Assembly: GCA_013415235.1 (NCBI GenBank)
Contig: JACBYF010000005.1
Location: 29,700 to 93,699 of the forward strand
Direction of reading: 5' to 3'
DNA from: Gemelliphila palaticanis
GTDB lineage: Bacteria; Bacillota; Bacilli; Staphylococcales; Gemellaceae
Length of the DNA: 64,000 bases
The notes below the pieces were generated by a model that saw only the letters and a program-made list of their open reading frames with translations, was not told the DNA's origin and did no database searches. The position numbers and the translations under genes are program-made. This document shows positions 27,826 to 38,160 of this stretch, in pieces; positions within the stretch are counted from its first letter, which is position 1; every line of letters begins with the position of its first letter.

Positions 27826-27897
27826 TTGTATTAAAATATAGATAAAACGTTAAAAAGATGTTATTATTAGTTTTATATAATGAATTAGGAGGTAACT

Positions 27898-28560
27898 ATG
27901 GTAAAAAAATTAGAAGCTGTTATTTTTGATTATGATGGAACTATAGTAGATACAGAAAAAGCATATTTTGATGTTATGAAAGATTTAATAAAAGTACATT
28001 TTGATAAAGAAATAGACAAAGAAGATTACATAAAAAATGTTTCTGGTACTAGTGCAGAACAGTGTAAAAAATATATAACTAATAAATATAATATAAATGA
28101 TGTAGATTACAAAGAATTTGAAGGTCATGTAACTAAAAATATGTATTCTAGACTAAAAAACATGAACATACTTCCTGGTATAGAAGAAGTTTTTTCTTTA
28201 CTTAAAGAAAATGGTATAAAAATAGGTGTTGCTTCTAATGGTAATTTAGAACACATAGTAGATGGCCTAAAAGAACATAATTTATACAATTATGTAGATG
28301 ATATAGTAACAAAATATGATGTCGAGAGAGGAAAACCATATCCGGATATTTACCTTCATGCAGCAGAAAGGTTAGGCGTTAATATAGAAGATTGTGTTGC
28401 TGTTGAGGATTCAAAACCTGGAGCTATGGCAGCCGCGGCATCTGGTGCGTATTTAATATTACAAACTAATGAAATAACGAATTATTTTGATTTTAGTGAT
28501 GTTGATTATAAAGTTAAAGATTGTAATCTTTATGAAGTTATAAAAGGGCTTATTAGATAG
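27898..28560 (+). CDS. HAD-superfamily phosphatase (beta-phosphoglucomutase/GPH-like)
   Basis: 220 aa. Motif I FDYDGTIVDTE (nucleophile Asp11), motif II in GVASNGN, motif III Lys in RGKPYPDIYLHA, motif IV VAVEDSKPGAMAAAASG. A helical cap (about 15-80) sits after motif I, class C1. Members act on sugar phosphates or phosphoglycolate; the substrate here is unknown. AGGAGG precedes the ATG. It is followed by an OsmC gene after 10 nt. Confidence 0.88.
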   Translation: MVKKLEAVIFDYDGTIVDTEKAYFDVMKDLIKVHFDKEIDKEDYIKNVSGTSAEQCKKYITNKYNINDVDYKEFEGHVTKNMYSRLKNMNILPGIEEVFSLLKENGIKIGVASNGNLEHIVDGLKEHNLYNYVDDIVTKYDVERGKPYPDIYLHAAERLGVNIEDCVAVEDSKPGAMAAAASGAYLILQTNEITNYFDFSDVDYKVKDCNLYEVIKGLIR

Positions 28561-28570
28561 GGAGAAAATT

Positions 28571-28945
28571 ATGTATATTGCAAAATCTAGTTTAAACAAA
28601 GGGTTTACTGTTAATTCTATTAGTGCAAACAATCAAAATTACACTTTAGAAATGAATGATACTCAAGATGGACCAATGGATTTATTTACTGTTGCCTTTT
28701 CTGGTTGTATATTAATGTGTGTAAAAGGTTATTTTTTTAGAAAATATGATATGAAAGATTTAAAAATAGAAATAGATCTTTCTGTTGATTATGAAAATAA
28801 AAAATGTTTATCGTATATAAAAGTTGATTATGAAATATCAGAAGAAGATATAGAAGGTATCTTAAATAATATAAAATTAAGATGTAAAATCTCACACCTA
28901 CTTAGTGATGAAGTAGAACTTAAATATGAAATAAAAGGTAAATAG
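28571..28945 (+). CDS. OsmC/Ohr-family protein
   Basis: 124 aa, typical length. The first redox Cys lies in FSGCILMCVKGYF and the second in KLRCKISHLL (family pattern C-P-V-S-x-x-L, here C-K-I-S). Such proteins reduce organic hydroperoxides. The proline of the second motif is missing, so it may be a YhfA-like member with another role. GGGAG precedes the ATG. It shares an operon with the HAD phosphatase. Confidence 0.8.
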   Translation: MYIAKSSLNKGFTVNSISANNQNYTLEMNDTQDGPMDLFTVAFSGCILMCVKGYFFRKYDMKDLKIEIDLSVDYENKKCLSYIKVDYEISEEDIEGILNNIKLRCKISHLLSDEVELKYEIKGK

Positions 28946-28949
28946 TTAA

Positions 28950-28990
28950 AAATAAAGAGATGTTTTTATAGCATTTCTTTATTTTTTATA
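28950..28990 (+). terminator. Terminator after osmC-like gene
   Basis: AAATAAAGAGATG / CATTTCTTTATTT (13 bp, one G.T pair) followed by further T. Confidence 0.85.
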
Positions 28991-29038
28991 AATCAGAAAA
29001 AATATTTACAATTATATGGAAGAAATTGGTTTTTTTCT

Positions 29039-29067
29039 TTGCGTTTTTTGTTTAAAAATAGTATAAT
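29039..29067 (+). promoter_or_regulatory. Upstream promoter P1 of the S10 operon
   Basis: -35 TTGCGT (29039-29044), 17-nt spacer, -10 TATAAT (29062-29067). About 110 bp upstream of a second promoter, with no gene between. Confidence 0.6.
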
Positions 29068-29152
29068 TATGAAGATTGAGTTTTTATTTTCTTAGTTTTA
29101 ATTTTGAGAAAACATATTCATAAAAAAACTTTTAAAAAAGTTAATAAAAATC

Positions 29153-29181
29153 TTGCATTTATACACTTAAATGTGTATAAT
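29153..29181 (+). promoter_or_regulatory. Main promoter P2 of the S10 operon
   Basis: -35 TTGCAT (29153-29158), 17-nt spacer, -10 TATAAT (29176-29181). A 7-bp inverted repeat TATACAC-6-GTGTATA (29160-29179) covers the spacer and most of the -10 box. Confidence 0.8.
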
Positions 29182-29187
29182 AATAAT

Positions 29188-29320
29188 GTTGGTCTTAACC
29201 AAAGGCTTGCGTTGAAGCGAGAGGTTACCGACACGCCCGGCCGCTTTGCCATAGCGCAGCGAGTTGGATAACTTTCGTGGAGAAGTCATTGCTAGACAAT
29301 GGCGAATACATATATAGGAG
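29188..29320 (+). promoter_or_regulatory. S10 operon mRNA leader
   Basis: About 130 nt between promoter and rpsJ, strikingly GC-rich for this genome (CGACACGCCCGGCCGCTTTG in the middle). Hairpins seen: TTGGT-CTTA-ACCAA at 29189-29202 and CTTGC/GCGAG near 29206-29221. It resembles conserved structured leaders that precede rpsJ in Firmicutes and are thought to mediate autoregulation by an operon protein such as L4. Assignment is by position and composition; the fold was not computed. Confidence 0.6.
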
Positions 29321-29328
29321 GAGAAATG

Positions 29329-29637
29329 ATGGCAAAACAAAAAATACGTATCCGTCTTAAAGGATATGATCACAGATTAGTAGATCAAAGTGCAGAAAAA
29401 ATAGTAGAAACTGCTAAACGTTCTGGAGCAAAAGTATCTGGTCCAATTCCGTTACCAACAGAAAAAGCAGTTTACACAATTTTACGTTCAGTTCACGTAT
29501 ACAAAGATAGCCGTGAGCAATTCGAACAACGTACTCACAAACGTCTAATCGACATAATTGAACCAACACAAAAAACAGTTGATGCTTTAATTAGCTTAAA
29601 CTTACCATCAGGTGTTGACATCGAATTAAAATTATAA
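29329..29637 (+). CDS. rpsJ: 30S ribosomal protein S10
   Basis: 102 aa, the standard length from ATG 29329 ([11 protein letters not shown]). Earlier in-frame ATGs at 29299 and 29326 are disfavoured, because GGAGG lies 7 nt before 29329. S10 also takes part in NusB antitermination. First gene of the S10-spc-alpha operon, preceded by a structured leader. Confidence 0.98.
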   Translation: MAKQKIRIRLKGYDHRLVDQSAEKIVETAKRSGAKVSGPIPLPTEKAVYTILRSVHVYKDSREQFEQRTHKRLIDIIEPTQKTVDALISLNLPSGVDIELKL

Positions 29638-29657
29638 TAATCAGGAGGTGACTTTCG

Positions 29658-30320
29658 ATGACTAAAGGTATCTTAGGTAGAAAAGTTGGTATGACTCAAA
29701 TTTTCGCTGAAAACGGAGAATTAATTCCAGTAACAGTAGTTGAAGCAAAAGGGAACGTCGTACTACAAAAGAAAACAGAAGAAGTAGAAGGATACAACGC
29801 AATCCAATTAGGATTTGATGATAAACGTCCTTACGACAAAGAGCGTAAAGATCGTTTAGTAAAAGTAGCTAACAAACCAGAGCAAGGACATGCTGATAAA
29901 GCTAACACAGCTCCAAAGAGATTTGTTCGTGAAATTAGAGATGCTGAAATAGCAAATTATGAAGTAGGTCAAGAAGTCCAAGTTGATATTTTTGCAACAG
30001 GAGACTTAGTTGACGTAACAGGTACAAGTAAAGGTAAAGGATTCCAAGGGTCAATCAAACGCCACGGACAAAGTCGTGGACCAATGGCACACGGTTCTCG
30101 TTACCACCGTCGTCCTGGATCAATGGGTCCTGTAGCACCTAACCGTGTATTCAAAGGAAAAGCATTACCAGGTCAAATGGGTGGAGTTACAGTTACTACT
30201 CAAAACTTAGAAGTTGTGGGTGTAGATGTAGAAAACGGAGTTATCTTAATCAAAGGATGTATCCCAGGATCTAAGAAAAGTTTCGTAAAAATTCAATCAG
30301 CAGTTAAATCTGGTAAATAA
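29658..30320 (+). CDS. rplC: 50S ribosomal protein L3
   Basis: 220 aa. The start [15 protein letters not shown] and the central [16 protein letters not shown] loop are characteristic; the loop reaches towards the peptidyl-transferase centre. AGGAGGTGA precedes the ATG. Confidence 0.98.
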   Translation: MTKGILGRKVGMTQIFAENGELIPVTVVEAKGNVVLQKKTEEVEGYNAIQLGFDDKRPYDKERKDRLVKVANKPEQGHADKANTAPKRFVREIRDAEIANYEVGQEVQVDIFATGDLVDVTGTSKGKGFQGSIKRHGQSRGPMAHGSRYHRRPGSMGPVAPNRVFKGKALPGQMGGVTVTTQNLEVVGVDVENGVILIKGCIPGSKKSFVKIQSAVKSGK

Positions 30321-30348
30321 GAAATATACGGAAGGAGGAAATTAGCAC

Positions 30349-30972
30349 ATGACACAATTAGATTTATTTAAACAAGATGGTACTAAAGTTGGTGTAGTAG
30401 AAGCTAACGAATCAGTATTCGGAATTGAACCAAATCAACACGTTTTATTCCAAGCTGTAACTTTACAAAGAGCTTCTTTACGTCAAGGTACACACAAAAC
30501 TAAAGGACGTTCTGAAGTATCAGGTGGTGGTCGTAAACCATGGCGTCAAAAAGGAACAGGTCGTGCTCGTCAAGGGTCAATCCGTTCACCACAATGGCGT
30601 GGAGGAGGAATCGTATTCGGACCTACACCACGTGATTATGGATTCAAAATGCCAAGAAAAATGCGTCGTTTAGCATTACGTTCTGCTTTATCTTCTAAAG
30701 TAGCAGCTAACGAAGTATTCGCATTAGAGACTTTAACGTTCGACTCAATCAAAACTAAAAACTTTAAAGAAATGTTATCAAACTTAAATCTTGATAAAAA
30801 AGTATTATTCGTTGTATCTCAATACGAAGAAAATACAGTATTATCAGGAAGAAACATTCCAGGTGTTACAATAGTAGAATCAGCTGGATTAAACGTATTA
30901 GACATCTTAGGACACAACAAAGTTGTATTCACTAAAGATGCTGTAGAAAAAGTTGGGGAGGTATTAGCATAA
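30349..30972 (+). CDS. rplD: 50S ribosomal protein L4
   Basis: 207 aa. The long exit-tunnel loop [20 protein letters not shown] is intact, with no insertion or change of the sort seen in macrolide-resistant strains that I can recognise. L4 is the expected autoregulator of this operon. Its stop overlaps the rplW start. Confidence 0.98.
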   Translation: MTQLDLFKQDGTKVGVVEANESVFGIEPNQHVLFQAVTLQRASLRQGTHKTKGRSEVSGGGRKPWRQKGTGRARQGSIRSPQWRGGGIVFGPTPRDYGFKMPRKMRRLALRSALSSKVAANEVFALETLTFDSIKTKNFKEMLSNLNLDKKVLFVVSQYEENTVLSGRNIPGVTIVESAGLNVLDILGHNKVVFTKDAVEKVGEVLA

Positions 30973-31253
30973 TGGAAGCACGCGATATTATCAAACGCCC
31001 AGTTTTAACAGAGAAATCTTACTTATTAATGCAAGAAAATAAATATACATTTTTAGTAGATACTCGTGCTCACAAAACTCAAATCAAACAAGCTATCGAA
31101 GAAATCTTCGGAGTTAAAGTTGAAAAAGTTAACGTGATGAACTATAAAGCAAAATTCCGTCGTGTAGGAAGACACGCTGGATATACAAACAAAAGACGTA
31201 AAGCTATCGTTAAATTAGCTGCAGGTCAAACAATTGAAGGATTATTCGCATAA
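30972..31253 (+). CDS. rplW: 50S ribosomal protein L23
   Basis: 93 aa protein near the tunnel exit, docking site for trigger factor and SRP. The family start [12 protein letters not shown] is clear. Start codon overlaps the rplD stop (TAATG), so translation is coupled. Confidence 0.98.
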   Translation: MEARDIIKRPVLTEKSYLLMQENKYTFLVDTRAHKTQIKQAIEEIFGVKVEKVNVMNYKAKFRRVGRHAGYTNKRRKAIVKLAAGQTIEGLFA

Positions 31254-31285
31254 GAATAATTAACCACTAAGGAGGAAAATGACAA

Positions 31286-32116
31286 ATGGCTATTAAAGTA
31301 TATAAAGCTATTACTAATGGTCGTCGTAACATGACATCATTAGACTTTGCAGAAATAACTGCATCAAAACCAGAAAAGTCATTATTAGCGCCGCTACCGA
31401 AAAAAGCGGGAAGAAATAACCAAGGTAAAATAACTGTTCGTCACAATGGTGGAGGACACAAAAAACAATACCGTATTATTGACTTCAAGAGAAATAAAGA
31501 CAACGTACCAGCTAAAGTAGCAACAGTAGAGTATGATCCAAACAGATCTGCAAACATCGCATTATTACACTATGCAGATGGAGAAAAAAGATACATCATC
31601 GCTCCTAAAGAATTAGTAGTAGGACAAGTAGTAGTATCTGGACAAGAAGTAGATATTAAAGTAGGAAATGCTTTACCATTAGCAAACATACCAGTAGGTA
31701 CATTAATACACAATATCGAATTAAAACCTGGTAAAGGTGGACAATTAGTACGTTCAGCTGGAGCAAGTGCTCAAGTACTTGGTAAAGAAGGTAAATACGT
31801 ATTAGTTCGTTTAAAATCAGGAGAAGTAAGAATGATCTTAGCAACTTGCCGTGCAACAATCGGAGAAGTTGGTAACGAACAACACGGATTAGTAAACATC
31901 GGTAAAGCCGGAAGAACTCGTTGGCTAGGTAAAAGACCTACAGTACGTGGATCTGTTATGAACCCTAACGATCACCCACACGGTGGAGGGGAAGGACGTA
32001 CTTCAATCGGACGTAAATCACCAATGTCACCTTGGGGTAAACCTACACTTGGTAAGAAAACTCGTTCTAAAAAAGCTCGTTCAAACAAATTCATCGTACG
32101 TGCTCGTAACAAATAG
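31286..32116 (+). CDS. rplB: 50S ribosomal protein L2
   Basis: 276 aa, full length. The conserved C-terminal [20 protein letters not shown] includes the histidine important for peptidyl transfer and subunit joining. Followed by an unusually long 78-nt spacer with a hairpin. Confidence 0.98.
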   Translation: MAIKVYKAITNGRRNMTSLDFAEITASKPEKSLLAPLPKKAGRNNQGKITVRHNGGGHKKQYRIIDFKRNKDNVPAKVATVEYDPNRSANIALLHYADGEKRYIIAPKELVVGQVVVSGQEVDIKVGNALPLANIPVGTLIHNIELKPGKGGQLVRSAGASAQVLGKEGKYVLVRLKSGEVRMILATCRATIGEVGNEQHGLVNIGKAGRTRWLGKRPTVRGSVMNPNDHPHGGGEGRTSIGRKSPMSPWGKPTLGKKTRSKKARSNKFIVRARNK

Positions 32117-32129
32117 AAAAATAGCTAGG

Positions 32130-32159
32130 TTTGGTGAGGGGCTTTCGCTCTTTACCAAA
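32130..32159 (+). other. Intra-operon hairpin between rplB and rpsS
   Basis: TTTGGTGAGGGGC (32130-32142) and GCTCTTTACCAAA (32147-32159) pair over about 13 positions including G.T pairs, loop TTTC. There is no T run, so it is not a terminator; it may mark an RNA processing or regulatory site. Confidence 0.55.
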
Positions 32160-32194
32160 AATCCAGCATACAGTATTCGAAAGGAGATAACACA

Positions 32195-32476
32195 ATGGCT
32201 CGTAGTTTAAAAAAAGGACCATTCGCTGATCACCACTTATTAGCAAAAGTTGAAAAAATGAGTGGGCAAGAGAAAAAACAAGTAATCAAAACTTGGTCAC
32301 GTCGTTCAACAATATTCCCAACTTTCATCGGGATGACTTTTGCTGTATATGACGGAAGAAAACACGTACCAGTATACGTAACTGAAGATATGGTTGGACA
32401 CAAATTAGGAGAATTTGCACCAACAAGAACATACAAAGGTCACGTAGCTGACGACAAAAAAACAAGAAGAAGATAA
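32195..32476 (+). CDS. rpsS: 30S ribosomal protein S19
   Basis: 93 aa, standard length (start [14 protein letters not shown], core [20 protein letters not shown]). Forms part of the 30S head with S13. AAAGGAGAT precedes the ATG. Confidence 0.98.
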   Translation: MARSLKKGPFADHHLLAKVEKMSGQEKKQVIKTWSRRSTIFPTFIGMTFAVYDGRKHVPVYVTEDMVGHKLGEFAPTRTYKGHVADDKKTRRR

Positions 32477-32504
32477 TTAAAGATAAATTTAAGGAGGCAC
32501 ACTC

Positions 32505-32840
32505 ATGGAGTCAAAAGCAATCGCTAAGACTGTCCGCATAGCACCTCGTAAAGTAAGATTAGTATTAGACTTAGTACGCGGGAAAAAAGTGGGCGAAGCA
32601 TTAGGAATTTTAGAATTCACACCTAGAGCAGCTTCATTACCAGTAGCTAAAGTAATTAAATCAGCTGCTGCAAATGCTGAACACAATTATGGAATGAATG
32701 TAGAAGACTTAGTAGTATCACAAGCTTTTGCAAACGAAGGACCAACACTAAAAAGATTCCGTCCTCGTGCAAAAGGATCTGCAAGTGCAATTAACAAGAG
32801 AACAAGTCACATCACTATAGTATTAAGTGACAACAAATAA
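32505..32840 (+). CDS. rplV: 50S ribosomal protein L22
   Basis: 111 aa. The beta-hairpin lining the exit tunnel ([20 protein letters not shown]) is uninterrupted, with no visible macrolide-type insertion. AAGGAGG precedes the ATG. Confidence 0.98.
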   Translation: MESKAIAKTVRIAPRKVRLVLDLVRGKKVGEALGILEFTPRAASLPVAKVIKSAAANAEHNYGMNVEDLVVSQAFANEGPTLKRFRPRAKGSASAINKRTSHITIVLSDNK

Positions 32841-32877
32841 TAGAAAATATAGCTAAACCAATAAAGGAGGCAAAACT

Positions 32878-33531
32878 GTGGGTCAAAAAGTACATCCAAT
32901 AGGATTACGTGTAGGAATTATTCGTGATTGGGATTCAAAATGGTATGCAGAAAAAGATTTCGCTGCTAACTTACACGAAGATTTCAAAATACGTGAATTC
33001 ATCAGTAAACAATTAAAAGATGCTTCAGTTTCTAAAGTAGAAATTGAAAGATTTGATAAAAAAGTAAACATTTCAGTACACACTGGTAAACCAGGTATGG
33101 TTATCGGTAAAGGTGGAGCTGAAATCGATAAATTAAGATTATCATTAAACAAATTAACAGGAAAAAGAGTACACATCAACGTTGTAGAAATTAAAAAAGT
33201 TGATATCGATGCTAAACTAGTTGCAGAAAGCATTGCTCGTCAATTAGAAGCTCGTGTATCATTCCGTCGTGCTCAAAAACAAGCTATCCAAAGAGCTATG
33301 AGAGCAGGAGCTAAAGGAATTAAAACTCAAGTATCTGGACGTCTTGGTGGAGCAGATATGGCTCGTGCAGAACACTATGCAGAAGGTTCAGTACCTCTAC
33401 ATACATTAAGAGCTGATATTGACTATGCTCATGAAGAAGCAGATACTACATACGGTAAACTTGGAGTTAAAGTTTGGATTAACCGTGGTGAAGTATTACC
33501 AACTAAAAAATCTGAAAAAGGAGGTAACTAA
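32878..33531 (+). CDS. rpsC: 30S ribosomal protein S3
   Basis: 217 aa with a GTG start after AAAGGAGG. KH domain loop [12 protein letters not shown] and the C-terminal [14 protein letters not shown] are diagnostic. Part of the mRNA entry tunnel helicase with S4 and S5. Confidence 0.98.
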   Translation: MGQKVHPIGLRVGIIRDWDSKWYAEKDFAANLHEDFKIREFISKQLKDASVSKVEIERFDKKVNISVHTGKPGMVIGKGGAEIDKLRLSLNKLTGKRVHINVVEIKKVDIDAKLVAESIARQLEARVSFRRAQKQAIQRAMRAGAKGIKTQVSGRLGGADMARAEHYAEGSVPLHTLRADIDYAHEEADTTYGKLGVKVWINRGEVLPTKKSEKGGN

Positions 33532-33533
33532 TT

Positions 33534-33959
33534 ATGTTAATGCCTAAACGTGTAAAATATCGTCGTCAACACAGACAATCAACAAAAGGTAAAGCAAAAG
33601 GTGGAACAGTAGTAGATTTCGGTGAGTACGGACTACAAGCTGCTTCAGCATCAAGAGTTACTTCTCGCCAAATCGAATCAGCACGTATCGCGATGACTCG
33701 TTACATGAAACGTGGTGGTAAAGTTTGGATTAAAATATTCCCTCACATGCCTTACACTAAAAAACCATTAGAAGTTCGTATGGGTTCTGGTAAAGGTGCA
33801 GTAGAAGGATGGGTTGCAATAGTAAAACCAGGTAGAGTGATGTTTGAAGTTGCTGGAGTTAGTGAAGAAGTTGCTCGTGAAGCTCTAAGACTTGCATCTC
33901 ACAAATTACCTGTTAAATGTAAATTTGTAAAACGTGAAGAAACAGGTGGTGAAGCATAA
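33534..33959 (+). CDS. rplP: 50S ribosomal protein L16
   Basis: 141 aa, beginning [14 protein letters not shown] as in other Firmicutes. The arginine-rich loop near R82 equivalents ([20 protein letters not shown]) contacts the A-site region. Its stop overlaps the rpmC start. Confidence 0.98.
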   Translation: MLMPKRVKYRRQHRQSTKGKAKGGTVVDFGEYGLQAASASRVTSRQIESARIAMTRYMKRGGKVWIKIFPHMPYTKKPLEVRMGSGKGAVEGWVAIVKPGRVMFEVAGVSEEVAREALRLASHKLPVKCKFVKREETGGEA

Positions 33960-34168
33960 TGAAAACAAAAGAATTCAAATCTATGATTAGAGAATTAACT
34001 TCACAAGAGTTAGAAACAAAAATCAAAGAATTAAAAGAAGAGCTTTTCAACTTACGCTTCCAATTGGCTACAGGTCAATTAGAAAATACAGCTCGTATTA
34101 GTCAAGTTAGAAAATCAATCGCTCGTATGAAAACTGTTATTCGCGAAAGAGAATTAGCGGATAAATAA
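33959..34168 (+). CDS. rpmC: 50S ribosomal protein L29
   Basis: 69 aa two-helix protein ([20 protein letters not shown], then [15 protein letters not shown]). Start overlaps the rplP stop (TAATG). Confidence 0.97.
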   Translation: MKTKEFKSMIRELTSQELETKIKELKEELFNLRFQLATGQLENTARISQVRKSIARMKTVIRERELADK

Positions 34169-34182
34169 AATAGGAGGCAACT

Positions 34183-34446
34183 ATGACTGAAAGAAATGAT
34201 AGAAAAGTTTACGTAGGTAAAGTTGTTTCTACTAAAATGGATAAAACAATAACTGTATTAGTAGAAACTTACAAAAAACATCCATTATACGGAAAACGCG
34301 TAAAATATTCAAAAAAATTCAAAGCGCATGATGAAAACAATGTAGCAAAAATCAATGATATCGTAAAAATAATGGAAACTCGTCCATTATCTGCAACAAA
34401 AAACTTCCGTTTAGTAGAAGTAGTAGAAGAAGCAGTAATTATCTAA
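34183..34446 (+). CDS. rpsQ: 30S ribosomal protein S17
   Basis: 87 aa OB-fold protein ([36 protein letters not shown]). AGGAGG precedes the ATG. Confidence 0.98.
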   Translation: MTERNDRKVYVGKVVSTKMDKTITVLVETYKKHPLYGKRVKYSKKFKAHDENNVAKINDIVKIMETRPLSATKNFRLVEVVEEAVII

Positions 34447-34486
34447 GAAAAGTATTAATATACTGTAATAAGGAGGCAAAAAGCGC

Positions 34487-34855
34487 ATGATTCAACAAGA
34501 AACACGCTTAAAAGTAGCTGATAACTCAGGAGCAAAAGAAGTTTTAACAATTAAAGTTCTTGGTGGTTCAGGACGTAAAGTTGCTAACATCGGTGACGTA
34601 ATAGTATGTTCTGTTAAGAAAGCAACACCAGGTGGAGTTGTTAAAAAAGGTGATGTAGTTAAAGCTGTAGTAGTTCGTACAAAAACAGGAGCTCGTCGTA
34701 ACGACGGTTCATATATAAAATTTGATGAAAATGCTTGTGTAATTATCCGTGATGATAAGAGTCCACGTGGTACACGTATTTTCGGACCAGTTGCTCGTGA
34801 ATTAAGAGATGGCAACTACATGAAAATTGTATCACTAGCTCCAGAAGTATTATAA
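34487..34855 (+). CDS. rplN: 50S ribosomal protein L14
   Basis: 122 aa, standard length. Signature [18 protein letters not shown] near the start and [14 protein letters not shown] near the end. First gene of the classical spc segment, though no separate promoter is evident. Confidence 0.98.
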   Translation: MIQQETRLKVADNSGAKEVLTIKVLGGSGRKVANIGDVIVCSVKKATPGGVVKKGDVVKAVVVRTKTGARRNDGSYIKFDENACVIIRDDKSPRGTRIFGPVARELRDGNYMKIVSLAPEVL

Positions 34856-34895
34856 TCACTTAAAAAGTAGAAATAAAGAAGGAGGCTTACAAGAC

Positions 34896-35201
34896 ATGTT
34901 CATTAAAAAAGGTGATAAAGTAGTAGTAATTACCGGAAAAGATAAAGGTAAAGTAGGAATAGTAAAAGAAGCTTTACCTAAAAAAGATCGTGTAGTTGTA
35001 GAAGGTGTAAACATCGTTAAAAAACATACAAAATCTTCTCAAGATGCACCTCAAGGTGGAAGAGTTGAGTTTGAAGCACCAATACACGTATCAAACGTAA
35101 TGTTACAAGATCCTGAAACTGGAAAACCAACAAGAGTAGGTTTTGAAGTAAGAGACGGAAAAAAAGTACGTATATCTAAAAAATCAGGTAAAGAAATTTA
35201 A
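34896..35201 (+). CDS. rplX: 50S ribosomal protein L24
   Basis: 101 aa assembly-initiating protein; KOW motif [19 protein letters not shown] at the N-terminus. GGAGG precedes the ATG. Confidence 0.98.
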   Translation: MFIKKGDKVVVITGKDKGKVGIVKEALPKKDRVVVEGVNIVKKHTKSSQDAPQGGRVEFEAPIHVSNVMLQDPETGKPTRVGFEVRDGKKVRISKKSGKEI

Positions 35202-35231
35202 TAATAGTTGAGAAAGGAGGCACTATTTTAG

Positions 35232-35771
35232 ATGGCTCGTTTAGAAGATAAATTTAAAACAGAGATAACAAAAGAATTAATGGCAAAATTTGAGTACACA
35301 AGCGTAATGCAAGTACCAAAAATTGAAAAAATAGTAATTAATATGGGTGTAGGAGATGCAGTTCAAAACTCTAAAAACCTAGATAACGCAGTTGCAGAAT
35401 TAGCTTTAATATCAGGACAAAAACCATTAGTAACTAAAGCTAAAAAATCAATAGCAACATACAGACTACGTGAAGGTATGCCTATCGGAGCAAAAGTTAC
35501 TTTACGTGGTGAAAGAATGTATGAATTCTTTGATAAATTAGTAACAGTAGCACTTCCACGTGTACGTGACTTCCACGGAGTTTCTAAAAAAGCATTTGAT
35601 GGACGTGGGAACTATACATTAGGTGTTAAAGAGCAACTAATATTCCCTGAAATCGATTATGATAAAGTAAGCAAAGTTCGTGGTATGGACATAGTAGTAG
35701 TAACAACAGCTCAAACTGATGAAGAAGCTCGTGAGTTATTAACACTTTGTGGAATGCCATTTGCAAAATAA
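35232..35771 (+). CDS. rplE: 50S ribosomal protein L5
   Basis: 179 aa 5S rRNA-binding protein ([36 protein letters not shown]). AAAGGAGG precedes the ATG. Confidence 0.98.
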   Translation: MARLEDKFKTEITKELMAKFEYTSVMQVPKIEKIVINMGVGDAVQNSKNLDNAVAELALISGQKPLVTKAKKSIATYRLREGMPIGAKVTLRGERMYEFFDKLVTVALPRVRDFHGVSKKAFDGRGNYTLGVKEQLIFPEIDYDKVSKVRGMDIVVVTTAQTDEEARELLTLCGMPFAK

Positions 35772-35789
35772 TAATAGAGAGGTAGTACA

Positions 35790-36059
35790 ATGGCTAAAAA
35801 ATCAATGGTAGAGCGTGAATTAAAACGCCAAAGATTAGTTGACAAATATGCAGCTAAAAGAGAAGAACTAAAAGCTAAAGGTGATTACATTGGACTAAGT
35901 AAACTTCCAAAAAACTCAGCACCAGCTAGACTACGTAATCGTTGTAGCATAACTGGACGTCCACACGGATACATCGGGAAATTTGGAATTAGTCGTATTA
36001 AATTCCGTGAATTAGCTTACAAAGGGCAAATACCTGGAGTTAAAAAATCAAGTTGGTAA
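35790..36059 (+). CDS. rpsN: 30S ribosomal protein S14, zinc-independent (C-) long form
   Basis: 89 aa. It keeps the C-terminal S14 core [19 protein letters not shown] but has a single Cys, not the CxxC pairs of the zinc form. In Bacillus and Staphylococcus the spc operon encodes the 61-aa zinc form at this place, with the long form elsewhere. Here the zinc-free form is the operon copy, as in enterobacteria. Upstream GAGAGG. Confidence 0.96.
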   Translation: MAKKSMVERELKRQRLVDKYAAKREELKAKGDYIGLSKLPKNSAPARLRNRCSITGRPHGYIGKFGISRIKFRELAYKGQIPGVKKSSW

Positions 36060-36088
36060 TATAAAAAAAGAAAGGAGGATTTATCCTA

Positions 36089-36484
36089 ATGACAATGACA
36101 GATCCTATCGCAGATTTACTTACTCGTATTCGTAATGCCAATATGGTAAAACACGAATCACTAGAAGTACCAGCATCAAACATAAAAAAAGAAATAGTGG
36201 AAATCTTAAAACAAGAAGGTTTCATTAAAGATGTAGAATATATCGAAGATAACAAACAAGGAATAATCAAAATCTTCCTTAAGTACTCAAAAGGTGAAAG
36301 AGTAATTAAAGGAATTAAGAGAATATCAAAACCAGGATTACGTGTATATGCGAAAGCAGATGAACTGCCAAGAGTATTAAACGGACTTGGAATAGCAATA
36401 GTATCGACTTCAAACGGAGTTGTAACTGATAAAGTTGCTCGTAAAAACAATACAGGTGGAGAAGTATTAGCTTACATCTGGTAA
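36089..36484 (+). CDS. rpsH: 30S ribosomal protein S8
   Basis: 131 aa ([38 protein letters not shown]). Binds the central domain of 16S rRNA and in many bacteria represses the spc genes. AAAGGAGG precedes. Confidence 0.98.
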   Translation: MTMTDPIADLLTRIRNANMVKHESLEVPASNIKKEIVEILKQEGFIKDVEYIEDNKQGIIKIFLKYSKGERVIKGIKRISKPGLRVYAKADELPRVLNGLGIAIVSTSNGVVTDKVARKNNTGGEVLAYIW

Positions 36485-36507
36485 TATTATAAGGAGGAGC
36501 CGAATAA

Positions 36508-37044
36508 ATGTCTCGTATAGGTAATAAAGTTATTACAATACCTGCAGGTGTAGAAGTTAAGTTAGACAACAACTTAGCAGTAGTAAAAGGACCTAAAGGT
36601 GAATTAACACAACAATTTGACGCAGAATTAACATTCAACGTTGAAGGAAACGAAATAACAGTAGTACGTCCAAGCGATTCTAAAAGACACCGTACAATCC
36701 ACGGAACAACTCGTGCATTATTAGCAAACATGATCGAAGGTGTTTCAACAGGATTTAGAAAAGATTTAGAATTAATCGGGGTTGGATACCGTGCTCAAAT
36801 GCAAGGTAAAAAATTAGTACTAAGTGTTGGATACTCTCACCCAGTAGAATTTGAAGAAGTAGAAGGAATCAAATTAGGTGTAGAAGGAAACACTAAAGTA
36901 AGTATCGAAGGAATTAACAAAGAATTAGTAGGACAATATGCAGCGAAAGTTCGTGCAGTACGTCCACCAGAGCCATACAAAGGTAAAGGTATTCGCTATG
37001 TAGGTGAATATGTACGCCGTAAAGAAGGAAAAACTGGTAAATAA
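36508..37044 (+). CDS. rplF: 50S ribosomal protein L6
   Basis: 178 aa with two related alpha/beta domains; the C-terminal signature [20 protein letters not shown] is clear. AAGGAGG precedes. Confidence 0.98.
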   Translation: MSRIGNKVITIPAGVEVKLDNNLAVVKGPKGELTQQFDAELTFNVEGNEITVVRPSDSKRHRTIHGTTRALLANMIEGVSTGFRKDLELIGVGYRAQMQGKKLVLSVGYSHPVEFEEVEGIKLGVEGNTKVSIEGINKELVGQYAAKVRAVRPPEPYKGKGIRYVGEYVRRKEGKTGK

Positions 37045-37071
37045 TAAAAAGTAGAAAGGAGTGCTTTAATT

Positions 37072-37428
37072 ATGATTACGAAACTTGATAAAAATAAAGT
37101 TCGTAAAAAAAGACACGCAAGAGTACGTGTAAAAGTTCAAGGAACTAGCGAAGTACCTCGTTTAAACGTATATCGTTCAAACACAAACATTTATGCACAA
37201 ATAATAGATGATACTAAAGGTGTAACATTAGTTCAAGCATCATCATTAAAATTAGCAGAAGTATCAAAATCAAGTGTTGCAGCAGCAGTAGAAGTTGGAA
37301 AACTTATAGCTGAAGCAGCAAAATCAAAAGGAATTACAAAAGTTGTTTTCGACCGTGGAGGATATTTATATCACGGACGTGTTAAAGCATTAGCTGATTC
37401 AGCACGTGAAAACGGACTAGTATTCTAA
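37072..37428 (+). CDS. rplR: 50S ribosomal protein L18
   Basis: 118 aa 5S rRNA-binding protein ([35 protein letters not shown]). AAAGGAG precedes. Confidence 0.98.
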   Translation: MITKLDKNKVRKKRHARVRVKVQGTSEVPRLNVYRSNTNIYAQIIDDTKGVTLVQASSLKLAEVSKSSVAAAVEVGKLIAEAAKSKGITKVVFDRGGYLYHGRVKALADSARENGLVF

Positions 37429-37448
37429 TAAGGAGGGAAATAGATAAG

Positions 37449-37946
37449 ATGCGCCAAGAAGAAATCAAAAAAGAATTTGAAGAACGTGTAGTTGCCATTC
37501 GTCGTGTAGCTAAAGTTGTTAAAGGTGGACGTCGTTTCCGTTTCTCTGCTTTAGTAGTAGTAGGTGACAAAAACGGACGTGTAGGATTTGGAACTGGTAA
37601 AGCTCAAGAAGTACCAGATGCAATCAAAAAAGCAGTTGAATCTGCAAAACGCAACTTAATAAATGTACCAATAGTAAATGGTACTACTCCACACGAAATA
37701 ACAGGACAATTCGGAGCAGGATCTGTATTAATTAAACCAGCTGCACCAGGTACTGGGGTTATCGCAGGTGGACCAGTTCGTGCCGTATTAGAATTAGCAG
37801 GAATTTCAAACATTCTTTCTAAATCTTTAGGATCAAACACACCAGTAAATATGGTACGTGCGACAATAGAAGGATTAACTAGATTACAAACAGTAGAACA
37901 CGTAGCTGCTTTACGTGGTAAATCTGTAGAAGAATTATTAGGATAA
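37449..37946 (+). CDS. rpsE: 30S ribosomal protein S5
   Basis: 165 aa. The double-stranded RNA-binding domain [19 protein letters not shown] and C-terminal [18 protein letters not shown] are present. Spectinomycin contacts lie in the [11 protein letters not shown] loop, which looks wild type. AGGAGGG precedes. Confidence 0.98.
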   Translation: MRQEEIKKEFEERVVAIRRVAKVVKGGRRFRFSALVVVGDKNGRVGFGTGKAQEVPDAIKKAVESAKRNLINVPIVNGTTPHEITGQFGAGSVLIKPAAPGTGVIAGGPVRAVLELAGISNILSKSLGSNTPVNMVRATIEGLTRLQTVEHVAALRGKSVEELLG

Positions 37947-37962
37947 GAGGAGGGAATAGAAC

Positions 37963-38139
37963 ATGACATTAAAAGTAACCCTAACTCGTAGTACGATAGG
38001 TCGTCCAGAAAAACAAAGAAAAGTTGTTCAAGCTTTAGGTTTAAAAAAAATGCACCAAACAGTAGAACACAAAGATAATGCAGCAATTCGTGGTATGATA
38101 AACAAAGTATCACACTTAGTAACAGTAGAAGAAAAATAA
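37963..38139 (+). CDS. rpmD: 50S ribosomal protein L30
   Basis: 58 aa ([20 protein letters not shown], then [11 protein letters not shown]), shorter than most ORF cut-offs. ATG 37963 has GAGGAGGG upstream. Located at its canonical place between rpsE and rplO. Confidence 0.97.
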   Translation: MTLKVTLTRSTIGRPEKQRKVVQALGLKKMHQTVEHKDNAAIRGMINKVSHLVTVEEK

Positions 38140-38160
38140 AACAAGGAGGTGCTCGTCTAA

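Noticed and set aside
31983..32210. Plus-strand frame spanning the rplB end and rpsS start
   Set aside because: Out of frame with both genes, no ribosome binding site; shadow.
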